A DNA stretch of 64,000 nucleotides, taken from positions 13,796,873 through 13,860,872 of the forward strand of contig OY755173.1 of assembly GCA_963576735.1 (NCBI GenBank), in the 5' to 3' direction. The notes under the pieces are model-generated. The model searched no databases. It had not been told where the DNA came from and worked only from the letters and a program-made list of their open reading frames with translations. The translations under genes were made by a program, and so were the position numbers. This DNA comes from Bedellia somnulentella. Taxonomy: Eukaryota; Arthropoda; Insecta; Lepidoptera; Bedelliidae. Shown here piece by piece: positions 11,670 to 22,682 of this stretch; the stretch's first letter is position 1, and each line of letters opens with the position of its first letter.

Positions 11670-11752
11670 TCCAGCACTAACCAAAAGGACATTCTGTAGT
11701 AGGTATATTTTATTTTGCATTGCACCCGTGCGAAGCCGGGGTGGGTCGCTAG
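11670..11752 (+). mobile_element. Helitron 3' end, family H4
   Basis: Ends GCGAAGCCGGGGTGGGTCGCTAG followed by T, a common lepidopteran Helitron-like terminus. The start is not visible. Upstream, a segment at ~11,368-11,415 is repeated at ~11,589-11,655 (GAATAGAATA..., TTTTGTTGTTGAT), a direct repeat about 220 bp apart. Confidence 0.5.
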
Positions 11753-12180
11753 TATTTTTATAAGTTGTATTTGATATATACCGAGTAGCGATGAGCGCCT
11801 ACCTTGCCGCAACACAGTGTTTTCACTAGTTCGGAGGGTAGAACTCAAAACTATCGTAACAAATACACCATACCTTTGTAATGTGAATGTGATATATATC
11901 GTTAAACATTGTTACTGAGACTTTATTTAAATATTTTTTTTAAAATTTTAATATTAGTTGTAATTTCATTAATCTTTTTCATTTTTATTTGCAGGTAAGT
12001 TCCGGAGCCAAGCCATTCTATTTACACTAAAATCGTAAGTAATGAAATGAATGAGTCAGTACTAAGAAAACGATTACCTTGCATTAGTTTTAAGGAAACA
12101 ATAGCATACATCACCATGCCGTGGAACAGTATTTTTGCATTTTGATCCGTTTTTTTCTTTTGGTCGAGGAATCCTTATGT

Positions 12181-12275
12181 TTGCCGTGTAGTGCCGGCTT
12201 AGAATGTCACTACCAAACCAAATTGAGTAAGGAATATATGCTAAAATAAGGGATAGTTGATGACGGGTCTCTTCT
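12181..12275 (+). mobile_element. SINE-A fragment, internally deleted
   Basis: An intact head (GCCGTGTAGTGCCGGCTTAG) is followed after ~40 bp by a weak match to the GGGTCTC block. Most of the body is lost. Confidence 0.5.
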
Positions 12276-12340
12276 ATAAGTTGATTAACCTGGTACTCTT
12301 AGTTGACTTGTACAACACCCACAGGAAGACGTTTAAAATT

Positions 12341-12589
12341 ATACATACATACATATACTCACGGCTATAAATCCCTTAACGGGGTAGCCAGAGCTTTGGA
12401 ATGATATATTCCTCAGCCACTTTTGGAAGTTGATTGGGGAAAAGATGATAATAATAAAGTTTTTGGTGATGGGTCTCCAACCACATCGCCCAAAAATCAC
12501 TTAAAAAGCCCCTATACCCTTAGTCGCCCCTTACGATCACCCACGGGTAGAAATGGGGTAGTGCTATTCTAAGCCGACACTACACGGCA
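12341..12589 (-). mobile_element. SINE-A copy, full length
   Basis: Complete from (TATG)n at 12,341 to the head at 12,589. Subfamily with GGTGATCGTAAGGGGCGACTAAGG, the junction also seen at 4,705 and 61,457. Confidence 0.85.
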
Positions 12590-12608
12590 AGCCTAAATAT
12601 ATATATAA

Positions 12609-12823
12609 AAGTAACCAGAGCTTCAGAATATGAAATTCCTGAGCCACTTTTGGAACTTAAATGAGGAAAATACTGCAAATAAAGGTTATTGGTGATGGGT
12701 TTCCAACCGCGTCGCCTAACAATTTCCTTAAAAGTCCCAAAATCCTTAGTCGCCTCTTACGACCGTGGGTAGAAAGGGGTAGTGAAATTTCACTTAGAAT
12801 GCTAAGCCGGCACAACACGCCGC
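12609..12823 (-). mobile_element. SINE-A copy without tail
   Basis: Minus-strand SINE-A from the CTCTGGTTAC block to the head. It starts 20 bp from the previous copy, in the same orientation, and lacks its own tail and start of the 3' end. Confidence 0.7.
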
Positions 12824-12867
12824 TTGTAGTCACGTAAAATCGTGTTGGGTAAATTTCCCTACAGCCC

Positions 12868-12945
12868 ATATTATATCCCCATAGAGGCTTGCCCTGCTGA
12901 TTTGGCTGTAGTCCACCACGCTGGCCAAGTGTGTGTCAGCTAACT
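12868..12945 (-). repeat. SINE-C fragment
   Basis: Matches the SINE-C middle and 3' portions (GGCCAGCGTGGTGGACTA near 12,910-12,927). Eroded and interrupted. Confidence 0.5.
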
Positions 12946-13146
12946 TTACTTTTATCACAATAAAATTTAAGCGTATAGAGACAGACGTAGTTTATACTGA
13001 TCTAGTGTTCTAATTTGATAACGTTCCTAATTACTAATAACCTATTTTTAGACACATTAATGATTACTTCTACAAATACTTCAAATGCTATTTATATACA
13101 ACGTGTAAGAATTTTATCAAACGCAAATCATATTTTTATCTTATCT

Positions 13147-13282
13147 TACATACATACATGTACTCACGGCTATAAATCCCAAAAAGGGGTAACCAGAGCT
13201 TCAGAGCTAGAAACTCCTCAGCCACATTTGGAAGTTAATAGGGGAGCAGGTGGTAGAAATAAAGTATTGTTGGTGATGGATG
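13147..13282 (-). mobile_element. SINE-A copy, 5'-truncated, AAAAAGGGG variant
   Basis: Tail, 3' half and the GATAG-type middle only. It stops at the GGTGATGG block before the GCGATG block. Confidence 0.7.
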
Positions 13283-13504
13283 GGTAACCCCTCATCTAAA
13301 TTGCTATAAGTAAATGGCTAACATTCCAAATACAATACGTGTGTGTTTTTTTCTAAATGAGTTGTCTAACGCTAAAATATGTGTTATATCAGGGCAGTCA
13401 TTCTTGGTGTATGAATTCAGGAAACTCTTTATATTTATAATACCAGTAGTAAGGTCTAAGGTATAAATATAAGGTACTCTCAAGTTCTTTATTCTTTTAT
13501 TAAA

Positions 13505-13625
13505 GAGCTTTTAGTCATAGTCCACCATGCTGGCTTAGTGCTTCTTGGAATACTATTTTTTTTTTCGTTATAGAATCCGGGACCGTCGGCTTTAAGTTCC
13601 CAACACGCGGGTTCGACAAGAAAAT
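13505..13625 (-). repeat. SINE-C fragment
   Basis: AGTCCACCATGCTGGC and CCGGGACCGTCGGCTT are recognisable SINE-C segments. The copy is decayed and both ends are unclear. Confidence 0.45.
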
Positions 13626-13897
13626 TTAATAGTATTAGACTGAAAAAACTGGTATTATAAGATAAAGCTAGTATTTTTTTATCGCCTACGTAGATATTTA
13701 TAATGTACTTTAATATTAAATCATTTAAGGAAATATATACTGTTAATATGTGCGCTAGCTAAGCCATTACTAATTATAATTATTATATTTTACGCAACGA
13801 TCATCCAACACCATCCTTTCTCAATATCTTTGGCTACCCTTTTTATGGGATTTACAGCAATGTTTCGGAAATTGATACATAATTAATGAACTGTTTG

Positions 13898-14157
13898 CTG
13901 TGTAGTGTAGTGTGTAGTGTCGGCTTAGAATAGCACTGCCCCATTTCTTCCGGTGGGTGTACGTAAGAGGCGACTAACGGTATTGGGGCTTTTTAAGGGA
14001 TTTTTGGGCGATGCGGTTGGAGACCCATCACCAACAACCTTTACTTTTACCATCTTTTCCCCACTCACATTTCCAAAAGTGGCTGAGGAATTTCTAATTC
14101 CTTAGCTCTGGCTACCCCTTCTAGGGATTTACAGCCGTGAGTATATGTATGTATGTT
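13898..14157 (+). mobile_element. SINE-A copy with expanded head
   Basis: Full plus-strand copy ending GTGAGTATATGTATGTATG. The head reads GTGTAGTGTAGTGTGTAGTGTCGGC, so the GTAGTGT unit is repeated before the canonical start. Other multiplied heads are at 49,627 and 54,708. Confidence 0.85.
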
Positions 14158-14254
14158 TAAAAATTGAACTTGGCTTTAAAAGAATATATGTATTCCTTCC
14201 CGCCGCGCCGTTGTAGCAAAAGGTTACATAGATCGTAGGTGAGATGTGTACTGG

Positions 14255-14390
14255 GGGTTTTAAGGGATGATTTGGCGATGCAATTAGTGACCGATCACCA
14301 ACGACTTGTATTTAACAATCGTTTTCCTCTGATCTTTCAAAACTGGCTGAGGAATTTACCAAAAATGGAGATTAATAGCTGTGAAAATAT
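14255..14390 (+). mobile_element. Decayed SINE-A copy
   Basis: GATTTGGCGATGCAATTAGTGACC, CAAAACTGGCTGAGGAAT and a weak GGAGATTAATAGCTGTGA match the second half of SINE-A at low identity, so this is an older insertion. A plus frame covers it but is not a gene. Confidence 0.55.
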
Positions 14391-14734
14391 TATACATAAA
14401 TCTATATACATAATATATCTATGCATGTATCTTTAAATTCTGTCACTTTTTCACTTTCCTGTTATTCAGGTATGTTAAATGATTCAGTCTTCAATGAATT
14501 AAGAAGATAATTCAAAATGATAAGTGTGAAGGCTATAATTTTTGGATAACGCACGCGTTTCCTCAAAATGCGCTCATTGTTAGTCAACCGAAACATTTAT
14601 CATCTTTGTAGAATCAACGATAACTTGGCGGAAACAAAATTTTCAAAATTGACATCAACTTTTATTAAATACGTTATTTTAGTGTCGAAAAAATAGTTTT
14701 TTACCAGGCTTAATACGTGCAGTTTGATTTGATA

Positions 14735-14982
14735 CATATATACATACATATACTCACGGCTATAAATCCCTAGAAGGGGTAGCCAGAGCTAGGGAATTAG
14801 AAATTACTCAGCCACTTTTTGAAAGTTAAGTGGGGAAAAGATGGTAAAATAAGGGTTGTCGGTGATGGGTCTCCAATCGCATCGCCCAAAAATTCCTTAA
14901 AAGCCCCAATTCCGTTAGTCGCCTCTTACGTTCACCCACCGGAAGAAACGGGGTAGTGCTCTTCTAAGCCGACACTACACAG
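14735..14982 (-). mobile_element. SINE-A copy, full length, 15-bp TSD
   Basis: Complete minus-strand copy of the ACGG subfamily. CAGTTTGATTTGATA is duplicated at 14,720-14,734 and 14,983-14,997, the longest clean SINE-A duplication noticed in the window. Confidence 0.9.
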
Positions 14983-15112
14983 CAGTTTGATTTGATAATC
15001 TTAAGTATATCGTATGTTTGATTTTAAGAAGATATCCGACATGCTGTCGATAGTTAGTTTTTGATGTGTTTTTATGTAATTTCATTTTTAATTTAAAGAC
15101 TATTATGACATG

Positions 15113-15301
15113 CATATCGCGGCTATAAATACCTAAAAATGGTAGCCAGAGCTTCTGAATCACAAAATTCTTTAGCCACTTTCGGAAATTAAATGGGGAA
15201 AAGATTGTAAAATGATTTTTTCGGTGATGGGTGTCCAACCGCCTTCATAAGTCGCCTTTTATGATCAAACTTCGGAAGAATCGAGGTAGTGCTATTCTAA
15301 G
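15113..15301 (-). mobile_element. Decayed SINE-A copy, no tail
   Basis: GCGGCTATAAATACC, GGTAGCCAGAGCTTC, GGTGATGGGT and the head region GTAGTGCTATTCTAAG are present with a deletion of the AAAAATC segment. Confidence 0.65.
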
Positions 15302-15485
15302 TTAAGTATTCCCGTTGGATTTTTTAGTTGATTCGAGTCCGAACAGGAAACTATCGCTAATGCAACGGCCTATGCGTACTCTCGCCCGTGAATCGTGCAT
15401 ATTTCTTTGTAGCAGAATGTTCACATAATAAAATACATTACCATCCAAAAACATGCTAACATTCTCATTAATACATTTATCTCAA

Positions 15486-15964
15486 AATTCGGTATGCAAA
15501 GTTTTTTTTTGTATTTATCAAATATTTTTATTCGATAGTAAACACGAAAATAAAAGACTAATTTGACTATTTTCCATTTAAAATGCGTAATTGTAAAGTT
15601 ATGATTTTTTAAAGATTGTTCAACTTTTGTACTTAATGACGTCATCGATCGATAAAATCTCGAAGCGAAATGTTTTTATAAAAATGTTGCTGATTGCAAA
15701 ACATATCACGAATTTGTGACGTCAAATGAAATTATTACGATATTATACTAAATAAACCTATGATTTTCGATATTTTATGAATAAACTGCAAAACCGTATG
15801 TATTTGAAACAACATTGAAGGTCAAACACTGTTAGTTTTTTGATAAAATAACAGTCATCTTAGCTTCAATTGATATAATTTCAAGAAAATATTGTTTATA
15901 ACCATAATATCTCGAAATGGTTTTGTAATCAGCATCACTTTAGAAAAACTTTGCATACCGAATT
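15486..15964. repeat. Putative TIR element (~480 bp)
   Basis: AATTCGGTATGCAAAGTTTTT at the left end recurs inverted at about 15,944-15,964. Internal ATGTTGCTGATTGCAAAACAT and TTTTGTAATCAGCATCA form a second, subterminal inverted pair. No transposase frame and no clear TSD. Confidence 0.5.
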
Positions 15965-16342
15965 GGAATCTTTGCGTTCAGAATAACTGGTGATGGATGA
16001 AAGCGAAAACCACATCTTTCTAACATGTCCTTTTTAGCTCAACCATATATCATATTTTCGCCCACAAATGAGCAGGATCCTGCATACATTGTGTTTATGA
16101 TCTCGGCACATAGAACTAAGTCAATAAAAATAAATTCGTGTACGTGGGACGGCTGTAAACTTAAACAAATAACTTTATGCCACTTCTATTGGGATGTCCT
16201 GTGTTGGACGAGCGAACGGACATCGTTCAAATGTAATTTGGGCTCAACAAACCCACCTACGCTTTTAAAAGAGGAATTTGCCAACATTGTATGCATATCT
16301 TTGATCCATTTATAGATTAAGTACAGACTAGACACTCAACTA

Positions 16343-16594
16343 CATACATATATACATATACTGACGGTTATAAATCTCTAGATGGGGTAGCCAGAGCTAA
16401 GGAATTAGAAATTCCCCAGCCACTTTAGGAAAGTTGAGTGGGGAAAAGATGGTGAAATAAAGGTTGTTGGTGATGGGTCTCCATCCGCATCGCCCAAAAA
16501 TCCTTTAAAAAGCCCCAAGTCCGTTAGTCGCCTCTTACGTACACCCACCGGAAGAAATGGGGTAGTGCTATTTTAAGCCGACACTACACAGCAC
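16343..16594 (-). mobile_element. SINE-A copy, full length
   Basis: Minus strand, ACGG subfamily, tail at 16,343 to head at 16,594. No clean TSD could be read. Confidence 0.85.
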
Positions 16595-16815
16595 GCTTAA
16601 CTAGTAAGACATTAACTTATTTGATTCCAAAAAATTATACGTATATGTCGCAGTCGGATTGCATAATCCACTGTATTACATTACGCAGTCTATCGAGCTA
16701 TAAGTGCTGGAAAATCATGTTTTTCATTTTTTAAACTATTTTTTAATGCTGTTACAATGAACTTTTTTTGCATACGATACGGATTGATATTTTTCAGACG
16801 TCTGCCCGGTTAGTA

Positions 16816-17052
16816 CGAGCGGTCTTTAAACTAGTTATCGCGTGGGATAAAGCAGCCATCTCTTACGCACTTACTTAGTATCGTATATTGCCATCTTGTT
16901 CTAACCGTTATCGTGTCGATAAATAGCGCTCGTGCTTGCTATACTGGAGACCTAGCACGAGCGCTATTTTATCGTTACGATATCGGTTAGAATGAGATGA
17001 CAGTATACCATACTAAGTAAGTGCGTAAGAGATGGCTGCTTTATACCACGCA
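16816..17052. mobile_element. Two inverted copies of the AGCACGAG MITE
   Basis: Each ~115-130 bp copy reads CACGAGCGCTATTT, CGATAACGGTTAGAA, ACTAAGTAAGTGCGTAAGAG and GGCTGCTTTAT, and the two face each other across a short spacer near 16,945, making one long hairpin. Solo copies lie at 20,515, 34,417 and 37,767. Confidence 0.7.
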
Positions 17053-17059
17053 ATATCAA

Positions 17060-17170
17060 TTTAACATACATATATGATATATACATATGCTCACGGCTGT
17101 AAATCCCTAAACGGGGTAACCAGAGCTTTGGAATAAAAAATTCTCAGCCACTTTTGGAAGTTGATTGGAT
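17060..17170 (-). mobile_element. SINE-A 3' fragment
   Basis: Tail, CTCACGGCTGTAAATCCC and the CCACTTTTGGAAG block; the rest is missing. It abuts the right end of the inverted MITE pair. Confidence 0.65.
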
Positions 17171-17654
17171 TGATATCAATATAAATTTAATCAATCAGCC
17201 TTTTATCGAATGCCTCGGTTATTAAGACCAATAATTTTAATCAAGTATTGCATATAGGCTTTCTTAAACTATCTCCGTAATGTGGTCATTACAGCAGTTT
17301 GCTCTACCTATGGGTATCCCTTGATATTTATATTATTTAGCAAACATTTTGAACTCCATTCTACATCAGAATACGAGTAATACGGTATGTCTATTACCAC
17401 TTGTGTTGTTTCGCAATTCTCACTTTGTCAGATACACCAGTTTTTGTGCGGTTTATTTTTTTACTGATGTGATCGAAGCCAAATCGAAGTTTCTTAAAGG
17501 ATTGAATACTTAATGGAAAATCAGTGATAAAACAACTGGCCTTTCCCTAGAAATCTTACATTTCAGATTACACAATCCGATAAATGTACAACAAAAGGCA
17601 ACACCCAAGAGATAACGTTTTTTAAGATAAAAACAAACTATAAATTCCAGACTC

Positions 17655-17868
17655 AACTCAAACTCAAACATTCACGCCGTTTATCCCCGAAGGGGTTGGC
17701 AGAGGTACTAATACTTCTGAACATGATGAAACATTATCACCTGGTGTTTGCTTTCGATAGGGGTAGGCCTATCGCCGTTTTGTACGAATACATTGTCACG
17801 TGGCAAAGTACAACAGTTGTTTTCCCTGACAGTTAACAACCATGAAAAATTAATTACACACAAATATG
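17655..17868 (-). mobile_element. SINE-B copy, 5'-truncated
   Basis: Starts at the 3' end (TTCACGCCGTTTATCCCCGA on plus) and runs to the AATTAATTACACACA region; the tRNA-like head is missing. Confidence 0.75.
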
Positions 17869-18154
17869 TTATATAAAATCCAGTCTCTGTTTATTTCGTT
17901 AGAATATTATAATTAAGTTGTTACCATAATAACTGTAATTGTTCCGTCACTTATTTTGGTTACTGCGTCGATTTCCTTCTACTACTCGCAATGTTACATA
18001 AGAAAATTTGTGAATCTTTTTACACTGCACGAATTCATTAATATAAATTTCGTGGATGCAGAACTTAAATAAAAAATGTGATGGCATCCAGTTGAAAAAT
18101 AAAAGGGAAAAATAGAACAATCTTGGAAGTAAATTTTGCCTTATAGCTAAACTG

Positions 18155-18186
18155 TGCGTGTCGGCTTAAAACAGCACACACACTTT
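18155..18186 (+). repeat. SINE-A head remnant
   Basis: GTGCGTGTCGGCTTAAAACAGCAC only; too short to classify beyond the resemblance. Confidence 0.3.
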
Positions 18187-18595
18187 TTTTCTTCACACAC
18201 TTCGAAAGTTTTGAACTGCAATAAGACAAGAATTTTTCAAAGTTTAAACTAAATTGAGTATATATAATCTTGCAAAATATCATACTTTCTTTTATACTAC
18301 ATCAACAACAAAAATATTATGATGACTTTTCTTACGTGATTCCATTATATGTATGTGGTTATTTTGCAGTCGTTCAAAAACACGGCTTGAAAACCCTTTT
18401 TTTATTTATTTCACTATAATCAAAAAGAAATTGTGAATCGTCCAATTAAGTTATTTTTAGTGGTATTACTCATATCTGTGAGGGATAGAATTTGTCTATC
18501 ACAGGATTTTTAAATCAATAAAAGATGGTAGAAATTTTAATTATGCTTTGTTGATTTCTTTGACGATTTTCTTTGTCAACACATTTGTGGGTTTA

Positions 18596-18760
18596 ACTTA
18601 CTTACTTATACTCACGCCCATTGTTCCCATTGGGGTAGGCAGAGACTATAGATCGCCACTTTGTACGATCCAGGCAAATCTCTCTTGCTTCTGTTACATT
18701 CATCATTCTTCTCATACATGCTCTTTTATTCTTCCTACTTCATTCTTCACATTTGTGGGT
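18596..18760 (-). mobile_element. RTE-2 3' end, 5'-truncated
   Basis: Minus-strand RTE-2 tail: GGCGTGAGTATAAG-like end at 18,610, GTCTCTGCCTACCCCAATGG, ACAAAGTGGCGATC and AAGAATAAAAGAGCATG. This is 3' untranslated sequence, so no coding residues remain. A plus-strand frame covering it is chance. Confidence 0.75.
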
Positions 18761-18867
18761 TTAAGTATCCATTTATTTTAAATATCGTACCATGTAAAAA
18801 CCCGCTATTGAATGAATTCAAAAACACAATGGGGTGAAAGTTCATTCACTGTTTGTGTAACCCATTT

Positions 18868-19380
18868 TTAACCGACTTCAAAAAAAGGAGTGTTCTCAAT
18901 TCGACCGTATATTTTTTTTTTTTTTATGTATGTTCGCCGATTACTTCGCCATTTGTGAACCGATTTTGATTATTATTTTTTTGTTCGAAAGAAGATACTC
19001 CCGGATTGGTACCATGGTGAGGATGTCAGGGTCTGATGATGGGATCTTGGAGAAATCGAGGGGAACCCTGAAATTTTATAGGCAAATGTACCGCGTTTTA
19101 CATATTTTATGAACAAGTATTGGCATTTGCTTCTGAAAATCATATTGTTATGCTGCTGAGCTGATGATGGAAGGTGTGGGTCCTTAATCACTAGGAGTTA
19201 GGAAACAGTTCTTTCACCATTCTATAAAGATTTATGCTCCTCTTCGTAGCTTTTATGAAGATAATACAGGTTCACTCAACATTTCTTTTGTTATGTTATT
19301 GTTACCGAGAAAGTACCATAAGACCAGGATCTGATGATGGCATCCCAGGAAATCGAGGGGACTGTCGAAACTCACAATCA
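18868..19380 (+). repeat. ACCGACTTC-type dispersed repeat with internal duplication
   Basis: Begins AACCGACTTCAAAAAAAGGA and contains ATGTATGTTCGCCGATTACT, a widespread lepidopteran repeat whose class I cannot assign. GGTCTGATGATGGGATC...AAATCGAGGGGA (19,030-19,065) recurs as GATCTGATGATGGCATC...AAATCGAGGGGA (19,326-19,361), a direct repeat ~296 bp apart. Confidence 0.5.
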
Positions 19381-19562
19381 TGTCACAGTGTATTTGTTCA
19401 AAACGCCGATAGGCCTGCTCTGTATAACGTGAGAACGTGGGTCCAAGCAAAGCGTGGGTACTCTGAACAACAGGTCAACGTCAACAGGACAATGTCACGT
19501 GATATTCAGAAGTATTACTACCTCTGCTAACCCCTTCGGGGATATTCGGCGTGAACGTTTGA
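19376..19562 (+). mobile_element. SINE-B copy, 5'-truncated
   Basis: Plus strand from CATGTCACAGTGTATTTG to GGGGATATTCGGCGTGAACG. The tRNA-like head is absent. It follows directly on the preceding repeat. Confidence 0.75.
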
Positions 19563-19767
19563 GTCTTTCTTGAGATGTAGAATTGTAGACCATCGCCTTT
19601 CGAGGGATTTCAAGAACAATGTAAAGTTACATATAGTTGAGCCTATTTAATATCGTATAATAATAGAAATACCGGAAATACGAAGAATAATAGGTACAGT
19701 AACTGTCGCACTGCCTAATACGAGAGGCATCTTTGCCAGGTCTACCCATCTCTAAAACTCGTAAAAT

Positions 19768-20376
19768 AAAATAACTTTTAACAAAAAGAAAACCGACTTC
19801 ATAGCGGGAAAAACAAACGAAAATAAACAATCTAGTACTAAAAAGTACGAAATAAGGTTTTTAATTGAATACGAGTACTATGATTAATACCTTAGCAATT
19901 TCTTTATTCCACACGCGTCAGTTCAACCTACCTAAATATTAAAATTCTCTTAAATTAATTTTTGAGTCGGTGCCAGTCAAACAAAAGTGAATTCACCCTG
20001 CTATCTATCTCTGATTATTACAATCTAAACAATATATATCTATCGCCTAACGTTCTAAATGGTAATACGTACAAAAATAAATATACCCTACAACTACAAG
20101 GTATCCTATATTGTACATGTGTATGAAGTGCGAAATAAACACTCATTATTGTCAATCATCCCACAGGCTGGCACCGGCTCACAAATTAATTTAAGAGAAT
20201 TTTAATATTTAGGTAGGTTGAACTGACGCGTGTGGAATAAAGAAATTGCTAAGGTATTAATCATAGTACTCGTATTCAATTAAAAACCTTATTTCGTACT
20301 TTTTAGTACTAGATTGTTTATTTTCGTTTGTTTTTCCCGCTATGAAGTCGGTTTTCTTTTTGTTAAAAGTTATTTT
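19768..20376. mobile_element. Large foldback element, 209-bp arms
   Basis: The arm 19,768-19,976 recurs as a near-perfect reverse complement at 20,168-20,376, with a 191-bp unique centre. The outer part of each arm contains AAAACCGACTTCATAGCGGG, resembling the ACCGACTTC repeats nearby. No transposase frame. Differences cluster at the inner ends (TTTTGAGTCGG against GTGAGCCGG). Confidence 0.85.
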
Positions 20377-20514
20377 TCCGTATTGTATCGGTTAGATTTT
20401 GTCAACTACCCGACCCAATGACGTACTACTCTTAATACAATATCAACATAGCCGTATTTTATATATGGAATAATTATTGTAAAATATTATAACTAAATAT
20501 AGTTACCGTAATTT

Positions 20515-20640
20515 AGAGGCCTAGCACGAGCGAAATTTTATCGTCGCGATATGAATGAGATGACAGTATACGATACTAAGTAGGTGCGCAAGAGATAGCT
20601 GTTTTATACCACGTGATCTCTAGTAAAAAGGTTGCTTGAA
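20515..20640. mobile_element. AGCACGAG MITE, solo copy
   Basis: CCTAGCACGAGCG, GAATGAGATGACAGTATACG and ACTAAGTAGGTGCGCAAGAG match the MITE pair at 16.8 kb. The far end reads TTGCTTGAACTAGCTAT, a decayed terminal repeat. Confidence 0.65.
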
Positions 20641-20724
20641 CTAGCTATACAGATGGACTTCACCGTTTTCACGGCGGCTAATAATTAGTTGGTAGAGTAA
20701 ATACTAAACAAGAACTTAATCGTA

Positions 20725-20971
20725 GCTGTGTAGTGTCGGTTTAGAATAGCACTACCCCATTTCTTCCGGTGGGTTTACGTAAGAGGTGATTAACGGACTT
20801 GGGGCTTTTTAAGGGATTTTTGGGCGATGCGGTTGGAGACCCCTCACCAACAACCTTTATCTACCATCTTTTCCCCACTCAACTTCCAAAAGTGGCTGAG
20901 GAATTTCTAATTTCTCAGCTCTCGCTACCCCTTTTAGGGATTTACAGCCGTGAGTATATGTATATGTATGT
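20725..20971 (+). mobile_element. SINE-A copy, full length, 12-bp TSD
   Basis: AACTTAATCGTA flanks it at 20,713-20,724 and 20,972-20,983. ACGG subfamily with a normal single head and the GTGAGTATATGTATATG tail. Confidence 0.9.
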
Positions 20972-21235
20972 AACTTAATCGTATAACCTGAAACATTTTT
21001 GAACAAGGGATCAAGCTTAATTTGAAATTCATACTGAAAAAATAAACGGGCGGATCAGCCGAGTATAAGGAAATCAACTACTAAAGCAATTCCTATAACT
21101 GATAAGATTACAGATAGGTAACCTAACACTTGTTTACCGAGTATCGAGCGAGGCACGCGCTCTCTGATAACAGTTATAACAAGAAACCACGTAGCAACCT
21201 AAAACTAATACATACATACAGTCATACATATGTAT

Positions 21236-21362
21236 TACTGTGTAGTGACGGCTTAGAAAAACACTACCCCATTTCTTAACCTGAGTGATCACCAATAACA
21301 TTTATTTTACACTCTTTTCCCCGCTTTTTTTTTCCAAAAGTGGCTGAAGAATTTTTTGATTC
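21236..21362 (+). mobile_element. SINE-A copy with internal deletion
   Basis: The head is joined directly to the ATCACCAATAACATTTATT segment, skipping the GGCGACTAA block. It ends in the middle of the CTGAAGAATT segment. Confidence 0.6.
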
Positions 21363-21469
21363 TGTATTCGAATCGCTTAATTTCAAAATCCATTACGAGA
21401 AAAATGTCGAGTCGCATAAATCGGCAATCCATTACGAGAAAAATGTCGAAACTATTAGAACTTGAAAAT

Positions 21470-21640
21470 TTTAATAGTTATTATTCATACTTCGGACACC
21501 TTTTTGAACATTTTTTTGTTGTTCTTAATACGTCCTCCGTGGTCGTCAACTTGTTATATTGTCGTCCGTATTGGTTTTATACCTTTCACCAATTTATTTT
21601 TATCTCTATGTGACCAAACCATCTATTTTTTTTTATCTCT
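21470..21640 (-). mobile_element. RTE-2 fragment
   Basis: TTCATACTTCGGACACC, GTCCTCCGTGGTCGTC and TTTCACCAATTTATTTTTATC match the region just inside the RTE-2 3' end at 56,680-56,810, at lower identity. No tail, so this is an internal remnant. Confidence 0.55.
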
Positions 21641-21716
21641 ATCTTTAATTTCAGGTTTTCTATTATTATTACAATTTTATCGTCCACATTGCATATTTCC
21701 CGAACCATATTGATCA

Positions 21717-21967
21717 TATGCCGTGTAGTGCCGGCTTAGAATGTCGCTACCCCTTTCTACCCACGGGTGTCGTAAGAGGCGACTAAGGGTATTGGGGCTT
21801 TTTATTGGATTTTTGGGCGATGCGGTTGGAGACCCATCACCAAAAACCTTTATTTTTACCATCTTTTCCCCACTCAACTTCCAAAAGTGGCTGAGGAATT
21901 TATAATTCCTGAGCTCTGGTTACCCCTTCTAGGGAAATATAGCCGTGAGTATATGTATGTATGTATG
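21717..21967 (+). mobile_element. SINE-A copy, full length, 11-bp TSD
   Basis: CATATTGATCA lies at 21,706-21,716 and 21,968-21,978. This copy is of the CCGGC/GTCGCTACC/ACTAAGGG subfamily, close to the one at 34,882 and to the copy cut by the window end. Confidence 0.9.
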
Positions 21968-22077
21968 CATATTGATCACATACCCTAGTATTAAAAATTT
22001 ATCATAAGCTATATAAAAAACATTATTATCACTTCCATGACATGGTATATTAATGAATAGTATATATAGTATAGACA

Positions 22078-22530
22078 GCCGTGCTAGTCCAATGAGTAGA
22101 ACGCCCGCCAGTCAATACAGACAGGGCGTGAGTTCAAATCCCAGGTCGTACCGACACCAATTTTTCCTTTCAGTCATATGTGAACGTTATTCCACTAGTC
22201 TGCATGCAGATGCTGCGACATTCAGACGTCTGCATGCAGGCAAAAGGAATAAGCTCTTAATTTATCATGGTAACTGTAAATCTACAGTCAAAATTCTAAA
22301 TCAGTCTTTCAATTAGGGGACATTCTAAAGTTATATGTTAGGTCGAGTTTATGAAGCGTTTTTTATTTGTTTGGTGTTTTGTTATAAAAATGGTTATCTC
22401 TATCTTATCACTTAAGACAATGTTCAAACAAAAGGTGGGTACTCTAAAAACCAAACTGTGGTGTTCAAATGCTATGTGATGTTCAGATGTATTCTTACCT
22501 CCACTATTCCTTCGAAGATATGCGCCGTCA
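22078..22530 (+). mobile_element. SINE-B copy, mosaic, with MITE insertion
   Basis: The tRNA-like head is well preserved (CTAGTCCAATGAGTAGAAC; box B GAGTTCAAATCCC). At about 22,189-22,255 a ~65-bp segment ending GGAATAAGCTC interrupts the body, at the TTA that precedes ATTTATCATGG in other copies. The 3' end, GATATGCGCCGTCAACC, is diverged. Confidence 0.65.
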
Positions 22531-22682
22531 ACCTTAAGACAATGAATACAATAATTAATAACAAAATAAGCCACAAAACTTACAGCCACAAAATAATAAC
22601 AAGTAATTATTGCATTAACGGATAGTTTAAACCAACAAGAAATTATTGAAGATTCCTATGCATAACGTTACAAACACCTTAA

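Noticed and set aside
16025..16315. A 96-codon plus-strand frame between SINE-A copies
   Set aside because: No splice sites, promoter or recognisable domain. It starts 60 bp from the TIR element at 15,964 and could be an eroded transposon piece, but nothing shows this.
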